Assembly (NCBI GenBank): GCA_037693485.1 | Contig: CM075348.1 | Location: 5,208,001-5,272,000 of the forward strand | DNA: 64,000 nucleotides | Direction: 5' to 3' | DNA from: Kitagawia praeruptora | Taxonomy: Eukaryota > Streptophyta > Magnoliopsida > Apiales > Apiaceae | Shown: one piece after another, positions 45,191 through 56,132 of the stretch | Numbering within the stretch: position 1 is the first letter of the stretch | How the letters are laid out: each line of letters starts with the position of its first letter | Made by a program: the position numbers and the translations under genes | The notes under the pieces: generated by a model | Database searches by the model: none | What the model was told of the DNA's origin: nothing | Seen by the model: only the letters and a program-made list of their open reading frames with translations

Positions 45191-45203
45191 TCTTGTAGTG
45201 AAA

Positions 45204-46856
45204 CCCCTAGGCAGCCCTAGTAGGACGAGTGTTGTCTCGTGAGGATTTATAGTGAATATACCCACAAAATTCATCTAACCATGCAAAAGATCAATGCTAA
45301 CACAACACCACACACACAAGTCCTCTCATGCCACATCAATTTAAGAATCAAAGTAAACATACGATGTCTTGGTGTCGAAAGTGCAAGTATTCACGTAGTC
45401 TACTCAACCAACATGCAGAAGGTCATAAAAATTCATGTCAAGTGTAAAAATCGTTGGTAATCATGCTAAGCCCACAAGAAATACATCTTTAAGTCTAAAC
45501 CTGGGATCTCCTATGCCAAAACAAGTAATAACTCACATTTCACTCAAAAACGAATATTCACCCAAGAACAAGGTTAAGTGTATCACTCAATTCCAACAAA
45601 ATCATAAACACAACTTGACACTCGCAATCAATCTCACTCTCAACACAACATACATCACTGATGACAATCAAAAGGTCTTTATTCGGGTTGTAGCGTGGGC
45701 TAGGGACCAGGTATGTCAAGTAAAACTAAAACAGGTTAAATGTCAAAAGCTAGTACCCAACAATAATCATTATTCAATTCCCTTTCTATTAAAACAAATA
45801 CTTCCCCACACTTGGATTTTTCAATAACCCTTATAATAACTTGACTAGTCGAATGAAGAAGGATCATACAAACATAAGAATGCTCTCAAATTTATTTATT
45901 TCTCTCTCTTTTTTTCTATTTTTTTTTTTCTGAGAGCTAAGGAATAAGCACAATGATCCATAGATATTATTATGAATTTCGACTAGCAAGCATCAACCCA
46001 AAATCAATATTCCCCAATGGTATGATCATCAATAAAACCCTCCCCCCCTTTGCACACCTTATTACTCCCTTAAGCACGATACTAGCCCTTGACAATTTAG
46101 GATCAAAAATTACTGTAAGGCAAATACAAGAAAAGGATATAGGCAAGTAACGTAGTGTGTCACCGAAAGAATAGGATTAGGCTCAAAGGGTTAACTAATT
46201 GATCATGTTTCAAAGGTGTGGAAATATGGGAAATACGAGGTTAAACCTAAGTGCCTTTATCATCTTATCATCAATTAATGTCATGCATTTCAAGAAAGAT
46301 CTCAAGTAAGTGCTAGCAATGTAAACAACATGTGGACACTCAAGCAAACGAAAAATCATGCAAAAGATATGCATATAGGCTCAAAACTCACTTGGTGTGA
46401 CAAAACATAATCAATCCTAAGTAACAAGACTCTCTAACGCACCTACTTGTACTCAAAGCATGGAAACCAAGTCATCTTGCACATATTCATGTCATTCTAA
46501 TCACTTACAACATCCAATTAAGTCTACCAGCTTCAACTTGCTAGTGAAAGTGTGTGCACAAGAACAAAGCACGTCACTTCTCATACAAAAGCGTCAAGAA
46601 CACAAGAATTCTACGCATGCATGGGTGTATCAAGCAAAATACAACAACTAATCAAATTGCATGGCTAGAATTATTTTTGGTATTTTTAATTTTTTAATGT
46701 TTTTTTTAAAATTCTCTTAACATTGATAACCCTTCCCCACACTTAAGCGGTTCATTGTCCCCAATGAGCAAATATATAAAAGAAAAAAAGAAAAAGAAAA
46801 AGGTATACAAAAATAATATTCCTAAATAAAAATACAAAAATTATAAAGAAAAAAAA
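45204..46856. other. 3' spacer of gypsy element 2
   Basis: Low-complexity, A/C-rich plus-strand sequence homologous in part to the gypsy 1 spacer (AGCCCTAGTAGGACGAGTGT region). Short plus-strand ORFs have no family signal and run against the element. Confidence 0.65.
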
Positions 46857-47225
46857 CTAATAATAATTACAATAAAGATACAAAGAAAGGTGAAAAATAC
46901 CACCACAAAAAGTATCAAGAGTGTTAGTGATTGTCTTTATCCTGCAGAAAGTCTCCAAACAAGCATCAGCAAAATAAAATATGTCATTAATAAGCAATAG
47001 AGAGAGTGCTTGTGCAGTTTTGGAAAACTTTGTGATAAAACAGCGATAAAATTCGACACCACGAAAATATTGAACTCCCTTGACATAAGGTGGAGGTTCT
47101 GGTGGTGGCCTTTCTTCACTCCTCACTTTCACTGGAGTCATTCGGACATCTTGGCTTATCACATCATTGGCTAATAAGACACTTCCATCTTCTCCCTCTT
47201 CTCGAGCTTGAAACGTATGAGCCAC
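46857..47225 (-). pseudogene. gypsy 2 pol remnant (RT/RNase H junction)
   Basis: The minus-strand frame contains GVEFYRCFITKFSKTAQALS and ADACLETF, which align with the GHAGFYRRFIQDFSKI and EDCLEAF segments of gypsy 1 pol. Protease, the RT catalytic core and integrase are missing between and around it, so pol was largely deleted. Confidence 0.65.
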
Positions 47226-47264
47226 TTTGTATGGATCCTCAACCAGAATTTGAGAAATATCATC

Positions 47265-47756
47265 TTAGACAATATTTGTTATCACATCAACCTTGAAATA
47301 AGTGTTCTTGAGCAAAGAAGCCTTGTAAGTAGAGGCTAGATCGAGAGCAAATTTATCAATACATGGTAGCTTAGGCACAGGTTGTGGAAGAGAAACAACA
47401 ACCATCTCTGTATTGCTTTCCTTTGTAGCCTCATCATCAGTCACATTGTTCTCGGTAACAGCAACATTATTGATCTCGTCATCGGTGGCATGCTCCTTCT
47501 CTTTATCAATGGCCTCATCATCAACATACATAGAGAAACTATCATATTCCTGATCGCTTGTGAGATTGATAGCAATCAGGTCCTCTTCGGATCGGATAGA
47601 TGATGATGGTAAATAGTCGAGCTGCCCTGTAGTAGAAGAGTTAGCCAACTGTGCAATTTGAGATTCAATCGCCAAACTTTGAGTTTCTAATTCTTCAAAA
47701 CTCTTTAGCAGTTTATTCAAGATCCCACATCTCATTTGTCTGATCAGCTTGCACAT
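47265..47756 (-). pseudogene. gypsy 2 gag-pol linker remnant
   Basis: A 163-codon minus-strand frame with a coiled segment (FEELETQSLAIESQIAQLAN), like the gag C-terminal region of gypsy 1 (IKNLETQLSQLASFM), followed by a very acidic Asp/Glu-rich tail. It probably joins gag to the missing pol. Confidence 0.6.
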
Positions 47757-47898
47757 CTACACTGGATTGAGAAACATGTAGATCTTCTTGTAGAGGAGGA
47801 TATTGATATTCTTGCTATGGCAGTTGCTCATATGACTGATAATATTGTTGCTCAAACTGTTGCTGATTATGATATGAAAAATTTTGAGCACCATTGTC

Positions 47899-48249
47899 CT
47901 AGTAGTAGAAATCTGGTTGATTCACGCATTCTTGATCAAAAGTGTTTGAATACTGATTGTACCCATATCCTTCTTCAAAAGAATTCATTTGTCCCAACTG
48001 AGCACTCTGAGAATTATAGACATTGTAAGAGCATTCAAAACCAAAGTGACCCTGCACACCGCAAATTTGACAGAAGTTGTAAGTTTTAGGGGCCACTTGT
48101 GACATCTCATTGATACTTATTGGACGTATAGTAGGCTCTGTAGGGCTGAATGAGGCAATTTCTTGAGTATGTGCCTCTACTAGGGAAGATAAGAGTGCAA
48201 AAGTATCAACTTCACACATTGCAAACCTGTAGACACTCAACAAAGCCAA
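47899..48249 (-). pseudogene. gypsy 2 gag remnant with zinc knuckle
   Basis: It contains a canonical CX2CX4HX4C knuckle (CQICGVQGHFGFEC), preceded by LLSSLVEAHTQEIASF and followed by a Tyr/Gln/Asn-rich stretch. The capsid domain of gag is absent. It lies about 100 bp from the primer-binding site, so most of gag has been lost. Confidence 0.7.
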
Positions 48250-48348
48250 GAAAACGCAGTAAAATTTGCCTCAATTGGAACAAAGGTTCCAACGAGACAA
48301 TGGAAACAATCGAAACAACTAAATTAAAATCAACAGAAACTCGATGTC

Positions 48349-48366
48349 TCCCCGGCAGCGGCGCCA
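48349..48366 (-). other. primer-binding site of gypsy element 2
   Basis: On the minus strand TGGCGCCGCTGCCGGGGA lies six bases from the CA end of the 5' LTR, as in gypsy 1. Confidence 0.88.
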
Positions 48367-48372
48367 AAAACT

Positions 48373-49676
48373 TGATGTGTTAAATTATACTTAACCGCAA
48401 GCGCACGGTGTCTATTGCTAGTACAAATGGCAAGCGGGTCAAATCCACAAGGAGACAGGTTCTACTAATTCCTTTTCAGTTATCGCTAATTGTTTCAGGG
48501 ACAAACGATTATTGAAGAATATTAATTAACTAATTAAACTAAATTAACACTAATTAAACAGATGATAAACAAATTATTTAAAACCTAGGGCAATCAGGTC
48601 CACCATGCTTACACAATTGGCTCTTAAGCTAAAGCAATCAATGTGATCCTATAACTAGAGTATGTTAATCTTTTTCAAGCATTAACACTCTCGAAACATT
48701 CAACACAATTAACCACTTTTAGTAATTCAATCAATCAGGTAATTAGAGAATTCTGCTAATCGTATGTGTGCCTCTAGTAAGTAAATCTCTCGATCCATAC
48801 CCCTATTTGCATATAATTAATCCATGATATTGGCCAATTACATAAATTAATGATTAAAACATATCAATCAGAATTAACCATAACCAATCAAACCACTATG
48901 AAAATCATGCCAATATTAGTGCAAACATGGCTTCCCTTTAAGCCCTAGAAATAACTACTCGCTAATAATTAAATAGGTAAAACAACTAGTAAAACAAGAA
49001 AACATAATTAAACTAATAAGAACAAAGAAAAGATTAAGAGAACAAAACCTTCAAACTTCAATGTTGTCACCCAAAAGAAGAGTCATGGTGTTTCTCTACA
49101 TCTCTAACTAATAATACTAATCTACTCTAAACTATATTATCTGATCTAATATTACCTCTCCAAAACCCTAGCTCCTAAGAGTAGAAGCACGTATGTCTCA
49201 CTCCTCTAAATAATATATATGTATCTTATATATCTCCCCAATAAAAGTATTTTAATACTCTAAATAAATTACAAGTAGGATTCCATAACTGAATAGGATT
49301 CTTTAATTAAAATTCGTAACTATATTTACTCCTCTGTTTCTGGGCTCTTCCAGTTGGATTTTGCTTACTGAAACACCTCTGAATTAAAGAAAATTCCACA
49401 AGCTTAGCGTGGACAGTAAGATCGTCAAATTCTGACTTCTGGAACTCAAGATACGGCCCAAACAGTGTTAGACAGCCCGTGTAGCCCAATAATATGAATT
49501 TTCTCCTATTTTATCTCCAAAATAGCTCTTTTTGCTCCAAATCCTTCCAAGTCATGAATTCTTTATTTCCTACAATAAAACAATCAAATCTATTAAATAA
49601 AAATCCAAATCAATGCAAAACACAATAAATATGAGAATAAAATCATCTAGAATATATATAAAAATATACTCTATCA
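48373..49676 (-). repeat. 5' LTR of gypsy element 2
   Basis: A 1304-bp LTR, nearly identical to 31649-33016 but missing about 64 bp after AATTAGAG (near 48748). The right target duplication ACGGT is at 49677-49681. Confidence 0.92.
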
Positions 49677-49760
49677 ACGGTATGATACATACTATACAAA
49701 ATATAGCAAATTAATTAGCGAAATAAGAAAGATATGAAGTTTTGAAAGGAAATTCGAAAC

Positions 49761-49763
<3 letters not shown>

Positions 49764-49846
<83 letters not shown>
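49764..49846. repeat. (AT)n microsatellite
   Basis: About 40 uninterrupted AT units. Confidence 0.97.
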
Positions 49847-49850
<4 letters not shown>

Positions 49851-49937
49851 TTTGTACTCCATGCCAGTTATCGATTAAATAATTAAATAAAATATATCGT
49901 TGAGTTATGAGACGATACTATAATTAAGATTACGTAT

Positions 49938-50323
49938 TTTTTTTGCCATAAAATAAAGCAATTTGCATTCAATAAATCATAACACAGCCGGGACAAACCC
50001 CCGACTACCTATATAACCAGGTTGTAACAAATTAAAAACAATTAGCTGATTGGTTTCCTGATCGTTTTAACACATAAAATTTAAAAATTCTTGAAATTAA
50101 AAATGAAATCGAAGACATCCCAATCGATCCAAACTACACCAACATCCCTGAAAACAGCAACATCACAATTAACCTTATCACATAACAATCATTATTAGCC
50201 CAGTATTCAGAAGCCCCAATTGAATAAACTTGGGTTAGAGGAACGACACTGCAGCTATCTACATGCCGGATACCGGCTGTTGACATGGCGAAAGTGAAAC
50301 CCCCAAAGGAAGAACAATATTTG
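49938..50323 (-). mobile_element. 5'-truncated LINE insertion
   Basis: On the minus strand the sequence ends GGGGGTTTGTCCCGGCTGTG ... TTTATGGC followed by an A run, typical of plant LINE 3' ends. GATTACGTAT flanks both sides (49928-49937 and 50324-50333) as a 10-bp duplication. At 386 bp it has no intact reverse-transcriptase frame. Confidence 0.75.
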
Positions 50324-50333
50324 ATTACGTATA

Positions 50334-50790
50334 TAGTTCTATATAACAGTGTATCTTCTTCTATATATAATAGGAGAACAAATGGAGTACCTCATACTTT
50401 AACTTTAATAAGTAACATTTTTTTTTTTGAATAATAATAAGTAACATCTTGTATGTTACAATAATTAAGGTCTTCTAATCTTTAAAATGTATTGTAAAAT
50501 GTCTAAAATTTCAAACATGAAAGCATTCAATAATTTGTTGCATGGTCATTTCCCTTTAAATGCTTACAAAGACATATACTTGCTTATTGGTGGTCGAGGA
50601 AGAAGTTGCTTTGGCATCAGAAGCCACAATGGTTTCCTCCCACACTTTTGGTGATCGTGCATTGCTCACATACGTGCTTCAAATTTGTTTCATATATTTC
50701 TAATGTATAAAAATATCACCAAATCGTTCAAATAATACACATCTTCGCGATGTTCAACAATGCTAGAAATGGATATGCTAGTATATATAA
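50334..50790. other. AT-rich intergenic DNA
   Basis: No gene seen. TTCTATATATAATAGGAGAA at about 50362 resembles a Helitron 5' end and might pair with the 3' end at 53777. Confidence 0.4.
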
Positions 50791-51738
50791 GGGAAAATGA
50801 ATTTTTTTACCACTAAACTATTGTCTTTTTTAGAAATCTACCACCGAACTAAAATTTGATTTATTTTAAGCACTAATGTTAGGTTCGGTTTTGTTTTTAG
50901 CCACTAAACTTATTTTCAAATTTGTTTTTTATCACTAAACTTAGGTTCAAATTTGATTATTAGCATTATGTTAATTTTATTTACTCACTCCTTATATTTA
51001 GACTGAACATGTCAATTTAAATTTTAATACTTAAAAATGATGCATTATAAAAGATATTTTGTTAAATTTTAATACTGGAAAATGATACATTAACCTTTAT
51101 CTAAAAATTAATCGATTCAATTTAATAAGAAAAAATATACATTAAACTTATTTTGAAAATAAATCGATAAAGTTTAATAAGATAAATTTAATTTTAACTT
51201 CTTATATCTTATTAAACTTTATCTTATTATGATTTTCAAGATATAGTAAAATCTCAATAAATGTTAAACGAATAACCTTGTTAAATGAATATCTCCTTTC
51301 GGTCCCAATATAATAGAGATAGTGTAATTTTGACCTTAATAAATGAATAATCTTGGTTAATGAATAAAATTTTTAGATTCCGATCGTATTCATTTATCGA
51401 GGTTTAACTGTAAAGATAAATCCTTAGAGATGATAACTTTATCTTATTAAACTCTATTGATTTATTTTATCTTACTAAATTTAATACATCATTTTTAAGT
51501 ATTAAAGTTTTCATTGACTTGTTCACTCTAAATCTAAGGTTAGTGAATAAAATAAAATTAACATAATGCTAATAATCAAATTTGAACCTAAGTTTAGTGA
51601 TACAAAAATTTGAAAATAAGTTTAGTGGCTAAAAACAAAACCGAACCTAACGTTAGTGCTTAAAATAAATCAAATTTTAGTTCGGTGGTAGATTTCTAAA
51701 AACGACAATAGTTTAGTGGCAAAAAAATTCATTTTCCC
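50791..51738. mobile_element. long-inverted-repeat MULE/MITE (about 950 bp)
   Basis: The two halves are inverted copies for roughly 400 bp, both starting GGGAAAATGAATTTTTTT and continuing through CCACTAAACTATTGTC and GGTTCGGTTTTGTTTTTAGC. The flanks TATATATAA and TATATAATA are a 7/9 match, compatible with a 9-bp Mutator duplication but AT-rich. No coding capacity. Confidence 0.82.
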
Positions 51739-51829
51739 TATATAATAGGCCAACACAAGAAAAAATGGTGCGACTTTTTAATGTACATGAAAAATCCAAT
51801 TTGCCCCTCATCTCAATTTTTTGAAAAAA

Positions 51830-51910
51830 ATTGTGGTTGGTGGGAATTGAACTTAGGTCACCAAGTAAATTCATGCATCTTTTTACCACTACACCACTCA
51901 ATCACATGTG
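51830..51910 (-). repeat. tRNA-like domain 1 (SINE-type)
   Basis: On the minus strand TGGTGTAGTGGTAAAAAG (A box) is followed about 30 bases later by AGTTCAATTCCC (B box). A diverged copy lies at 52720-52805 in the same orientation. No complete cloverleaf is apparent, so it is not called a tRNA gene. Confidence 0.5.
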
Positions 51911-51980
51911 TTTTAAATCAAATACAATATAAATGCATGTGTGTGTGAATATTTTAATTAGTGCGGCACACTAATAATTT

Positions 51981-52574
51981 TTTGTCCTGATTTTACTTTT
52001 ACATTTATTGATTTGGAATATAATATATTATATCAAAATATTAATTATTGGTACATAAAATATGATTTGATTATATTATAAAATTGTAATAACAATAACA
52101 ATCAACATAATAATAATAATAAATTACTATATACTTGTTATTCTCTTAAACAACCTAAGCACTCATCTATACGTGTTTTCAATAATACACATGATATCTC
52201 TATGTGTACCGTACAAGTGGGGCAATATTTGGTTTTATATAAAGAAAAAAAATGAAATGCATATTGTATTTTTATGATTTGTCCTGATTTTACTTTTACA
52301 TTTATTGATTTGGACTATAATATATTATATCAAAATATTAATTATTGGTACATAATATATGATTTCATTATATTATAAAATTGTAATAACAATAAAAATC
52401 AACATAATAGTAATAAAAAATTACTATATACCTGTTATTCTCTTAAACAACCTAAGCACTCATCTATACGTGATTTCAATAATACACATGATATCTCTAT
52501 GTGTACCGCACAAACGGGGCAATTTTTGGTTTTATATAAAGAAAAAAAATGAAATGCATATTGTATTTTTATGA
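51981..52574. repeat. tandem duplication, two units of 297 bp
   Basis: Unit 1 (51981-52277) and unit 2 (52278-52574) both start TTTGTCCTGATTTTACTTTT and end TGTATTTTTATGA, with few differences. AT-rich, non-coding. Confidence 0.93.
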
Positions 52575-52719
52575 AAAGTATTAAATATAAGATCAAGTCA
52601 ATAACTAAAGTACTTTATTCATCATGATTTAAAAGCACCAATTTAGCCCTAAGTTCCTTTTTTTTTTTTTAGCTAAGTAAGCCCTAAGTTCCTATTTATA
52701 TATAGAAGTATTATTTTCA

Positions 52720-52805
52720 ATTCTAATTGAACTTGGAACACCCAGTTAAATTGTGCATCTTCATACCATTATGCCACACATTCACATGTACTTTAAATCA
52801 TACAC
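52720..52805 (-). repeat. tRNA-like domain 2 (diverged copy)
   Basis: On the minus strand TGGCATAATGGTATGAAGAT and AAGTTCAATTAGAA parallel domain 1 at 51830-51910; the B box is degraded. Confidence 0.45.
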
Positions 52806-53739
52806 ACAATATGTATATGTGTGATATTAATGAAATATTATTAATTAAATATTACTGGATTTTAAATAAGTTTTGCACTCTCTTTTATCATTTATCAATT
52901 AAAGAATTACGTAAAATACACAATTGGGCTATAAAACGACCTTATAATTAATATAATGGATATTATCTAACAAAATATTAGATCAAAAAATATTGAGATG
53001 TTAACGTAAAATGAAAATTGTATATTACTACACAACATACAATAATTTATTAGTCAAATAATTCAGGTCGTAAAAATATTTGGCTTTAGAAAAATGAATC
53101 CTATAAATAACACATTACCCTTTACATACAAATTTGTTAATGTTTAATTTAAAATATGACATTATGTAGAAAGAAAGGATCGTATATTATATATGTTATT
53201 TTAATTATGGAGGTGACTCGATGAAAGTCAAACGAACATTAAAAGAGAAACAAAGGCAAGAAATGAGATGAAAACAAATAAAACAGTTAGAAATGTGGTT
53301 TTAAGAAGTAAACGCAAGACCTGAGAAGCATTTTAGAAGATTTACGAAGATTTTTTATTAGAATCAGGACTAAAACCTACATTCTCAGAATGCAACATCT
53401 TGAAAAGTATTTAGTTTTTATCTTGAATATTATTGGAGATCAGCTAAATGGATGCATCATTTTTGAAGAATGTTTAGGATTGTAGGTGTTCTGAAAAATC
53501 ATTTAATTAGACAACACCCACATAACACTGAAATTATATTCTATGACCCATAATAAAATTAAAAACTGACATGATTGCTATCAGTATTACTCGTATTAGT
53601 TTCTAAAGTACAAACTTGAACATATTTAAGTAAGTACACAATAACCACATATGCCACTAACAAGAAAAACTCTATGAAAAACAATTACATATTTCAACCA
53701 ATATTGATCCTGAATAATTTGATTAAAAAATACAGTTTA

Positions 53740-53777
53740 AGTAGCAGACCCGTGCCTCGCACGAGTTTTAATGCTAG
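53740..53777 (+). mobile_element. Helitron-like 3' terminus
   Basis: A hairpin CGTGC-CTC-GCACG (53751-53763) is followed by AGTTTTAATG and CTAG, then T. This is the standard Helitron 3' signature (hairpin about 10 bases before CTRR, insertion before T). The matching 5' TC end is uncertain, with candidates near 50361 and 51735. Confidence 0.6.
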
Positions 53778-54324
53778 TTATTTATTTAATTTTAAAATCA
53801 TAAACTTTGTTCATAAATAAACAATATTTAAACTTCTTATCTATATATAAAGCAAAATCTCAAGCGGGTCCCACATATGGTGACATGGCGGTCTAGACGA
53901 GCTTCCATCTATTTTTACTGTTTTGCTATGCTCCTATCTATTTTTCCTATTTTCTATGCCCCAAGTTTTATTCGTATGTTGGCTTTCTATATGTCCATGT
54001 ACCTGCAAGCTTTTTATTAAAGGCATGTTAACAGTCAATTTATAAATGCAGCAATCTTTTCGACTTCCTTATCTCAATTATTTTGTAGGCTATATATACT
54101 TTATAGAAATAGTGAGGGTGATAGGATAGATTGGAAATTGTTCTTTACAAATGTATACATCATTATCTTTTACAATGGTATGGCAATGGTGTGGCAATGA
54201 TATACATCCTCTCATTATTTTTGGGCTCTAAAAGGTACCATCATTCCTGTTATGCATTTGGACTCTTACGTAATTAGAAATTTTTTGTGTATTAGTTTAA
54301 ACATTTGAGTGTGATGGTTGTAAT

Positions 54325-54640
54325 AATTAAGGTGGCCACAGATTTTTCATATTTGTGCGATAAATGTTCATTTTGGATCCATCAGAATTGTGCTTTTTTA
54401 CCACGGTTTGAATTATTTGGATCCCACCATAAACATCCTCTTCGTTTGTCGGATTCTCTTCCACAAGTTTATAGTAAATTTCCTCGGTTCTGCAAAATCC
54501 ACAATTTAAAAGTGAATCCAATTGGTGGCTCTACTAATGTGCTAACTGCAGGTTTTTTTGCACATATCCACTGTGCTTTATCAAAAACTCAAGTTTTAAG
54601 GTTAGAAAATACTAAACACGTCTTATTTGTTTAATTGCAT
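54325..54640 (+). pseudogene. DC1 (C1-like zinc finger) gene, 5' fragment
   Basis: It encodes FSYLCDKCSFWIHQNCAFLP, HHKHPLRLSDSLPQV and FAHIHCALSKTQVLRLE, typical of plant DC1 proteins. Some zinc-binding Cys are lost in the middle (KIHNLKVNPIGGSTNV where two CxxC pairs are expected). There is no proper start. A donor-like AAG|GTTAGA occurs near 54600. The likely continuation is at 59838, beyond CACTA 3, which then sits in an intron. Confidence 0.72.
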
Positions 54641-54719
54641 AATTTCAAGTTTTCTTTAGTTTAATTTCTCCCTCGTGCAGACAATTTTGTAATGAATAGT
54701 ACACTAGTACAAAACTGAC

Positions 54720-55130
54720 CTATTACGTCGCCTTTTTTGGTCTTTTACGTCGGCTTTTTGGCGACGTATAGAGAGGCGTAGTATAAAGTCATTGTCTTTT
54801 ACGTCGCCTTTTTAGCCGACGTATAAAGTTTATATACATCGACTAAAAGACCGACGTATAAGGCCAGAAAGACCAACGTATAAGACAATAGAAAGACTGA
54901 CGTATAAGACCAAAAATGGCGTCGTATAATGTCAAAAAAAGGCCAACGTATAAGATAAAAAAAGCCGTCGTATAAAGTCATAAAAGACCGACGTATAAGA
55001 CCATAAAAGTCGTCATATAATGTCATAAAAAAGGCCGACGTATAAGACCAAAAGGGCGACGTATAAAGTCATAAAAACGCCGACGTATAAGACCAAAAGG
55101 GCGACGTATATGATACTTAAAACCGACGTA
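54720..55130. repeat. left subterminal repeats of CACTA 3
   Basis: About 15 copies of GACGTATAAGACC or its complement in mixed orientation. Confidence 0.9.
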
Positions 55131-55139
55131 TATGTGTTG

Positions 55140-56100
55140 TGTACAATGACAATTTTGCCCCCTGTTTATATTATATATACATTAAAATTCCTGTTATTAC
55201 AAACCAAAAAAATAGTAAAACGTGCATTGCAAATTGCTCACCAAAGTGAATAATTAAATTAAAATAATTATTATTACATGGTTGAAAAATACATCTACAA
55301 TATTTATAACATTATCCTAGTTACCACGTTATACATTTAATTCAACATACATCATGACTATCTAAATCCAAAATATAGTATCCATTTTCCGATTGCTGCA
55401 ATATCATACTCCTTTCCAGCACCTACAAAAATGTTTGAACTTGTTAGCACAAAAGTACAAATAAATATATTCACAAGTAAAACATTCTTGAGTATATTTT
55501 TTATTTAAAAACGAAAATTTTTTTTGAACTTAAAAGTCATGTAAATTATAAGCAGCTATGTAAATACATAGACGACACAAGGTTGCAATCTGCATTGATT
55601 AGAAAAGTAAAACCGAGATAGATAGCCGTCCACAAGGTTATAAGCAGCTATGTAAATTATGTGTGCTAAGCAGCTACAAAGAGCAGTAATGTACAATACT
55701 CCTAGCTATGTAAATTATGTGTGCTCAAAATTCGTTTATTTTATATATAGTAAAAGGGATGGCAGCGAAGCACGTAAGTTATAATTTTAAGAATAGTATA
55801 ACTAGTTATTTTATATGAATAAATAAACACGCTCAACTCCTATTTAACTGCACATCCTTATAATTTTGCATATCCTATGAACAGTTCATTAGAAAAGAGA
55901 TATTTTTAAGATTGTTGAAGGTTATCAACAATCTTAAAAATATATCGAGCAGCAACAGAATAAAGTCCAAGAAGGGCTGCCTTTGTCTTTCGTGTCTTGA
56001 AAAATTACAACCTAGGATTTTTGATCTATAGCTAATTTTATCCAACATTTTTTGTCAGTTTTTTAGTGGCCTGCACATCTTGCACCATATATGGCAACCA
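55140..56100. other. AT-rich interior of CACTA 3
   Basis: No recognised exon. A short duplicated phrase AAGCAGCTATGTAAAT occurs at about 55550 and 55645. Confidence 0.5.
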
Positions 56101-56132
56101 TTGACAGGTTAGGAGTTCTGGAATGTACTTAC

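Larger units (their letters stand above)
33141..45200 (+). mobile_element. non-autonomous CACTA 2 with captured host gene fragments
   Basis: The ends are CACTACAAGAAAACAGTCAA and, inverted, CACTACAAGAAAAGGGTCAA, both continuing into TAGACATCA. AAA flanks both sides (33138-33140 and 45201-45203) as a 3-bp duplication. The homologous uninterrupted site is visible in gypsy 1 at 9621-9640. Subterminal arrays use TAGACATCA/TGATGTCTA words (33160-33300 and 44690-45190). No transposase is present. The interior carries a pyrimidine-rich leader (33460-33640) and plus-strand exons resembling MCM10, a TTYH-like protein, a B3 factor and SCPL45. Another CACTA (35678-41520) is nested inside. Confidence 0.93.
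31649..49676 (-). mobile_element. Ty3/gypsy element 2 (defective), with nested CACTA elements
   Basis: Two LTRs (31649-33016 and 48373-49676) flank an internal region with a minus-strand primer-binding site (48349-48366), gag remnants and a small pol remnant. The outer ends carry a perfect 5-bp duplication ACGGT (31644-31648 and 49677-49681). LTR ends are TGAT...ATCA. The internal region resembles gypsy 1 in the non-coding part but lacks intact PR, RT, RNase H and INT, so it is non-autonomous or deleted. A 12-kb CACTA (33141-45200) is inserted in the 3' spacer. Confidence 0.92.

Noticed and set aside
45239..46651. Several plus-strand ORFs of 60-130 codons
   Set aside because: They lie antisense to gypsy 2 in its A/C-rich spacer, with no motif and no homologous ORF in gypsy 1.
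51735..51760. TCCCTATATAATAGG as a Helitron 5' end
   Set aside because: TCCC belongs to the terminal repeat of the 50791-51738 MULE-like element, so the TC start may be accidental.
51830..51910. Possible genuine tRNA gene
   Set aside because: A and B box matches are good but no full cloverleaf with acceptor pairing was found; better read as a SINE-type domain.
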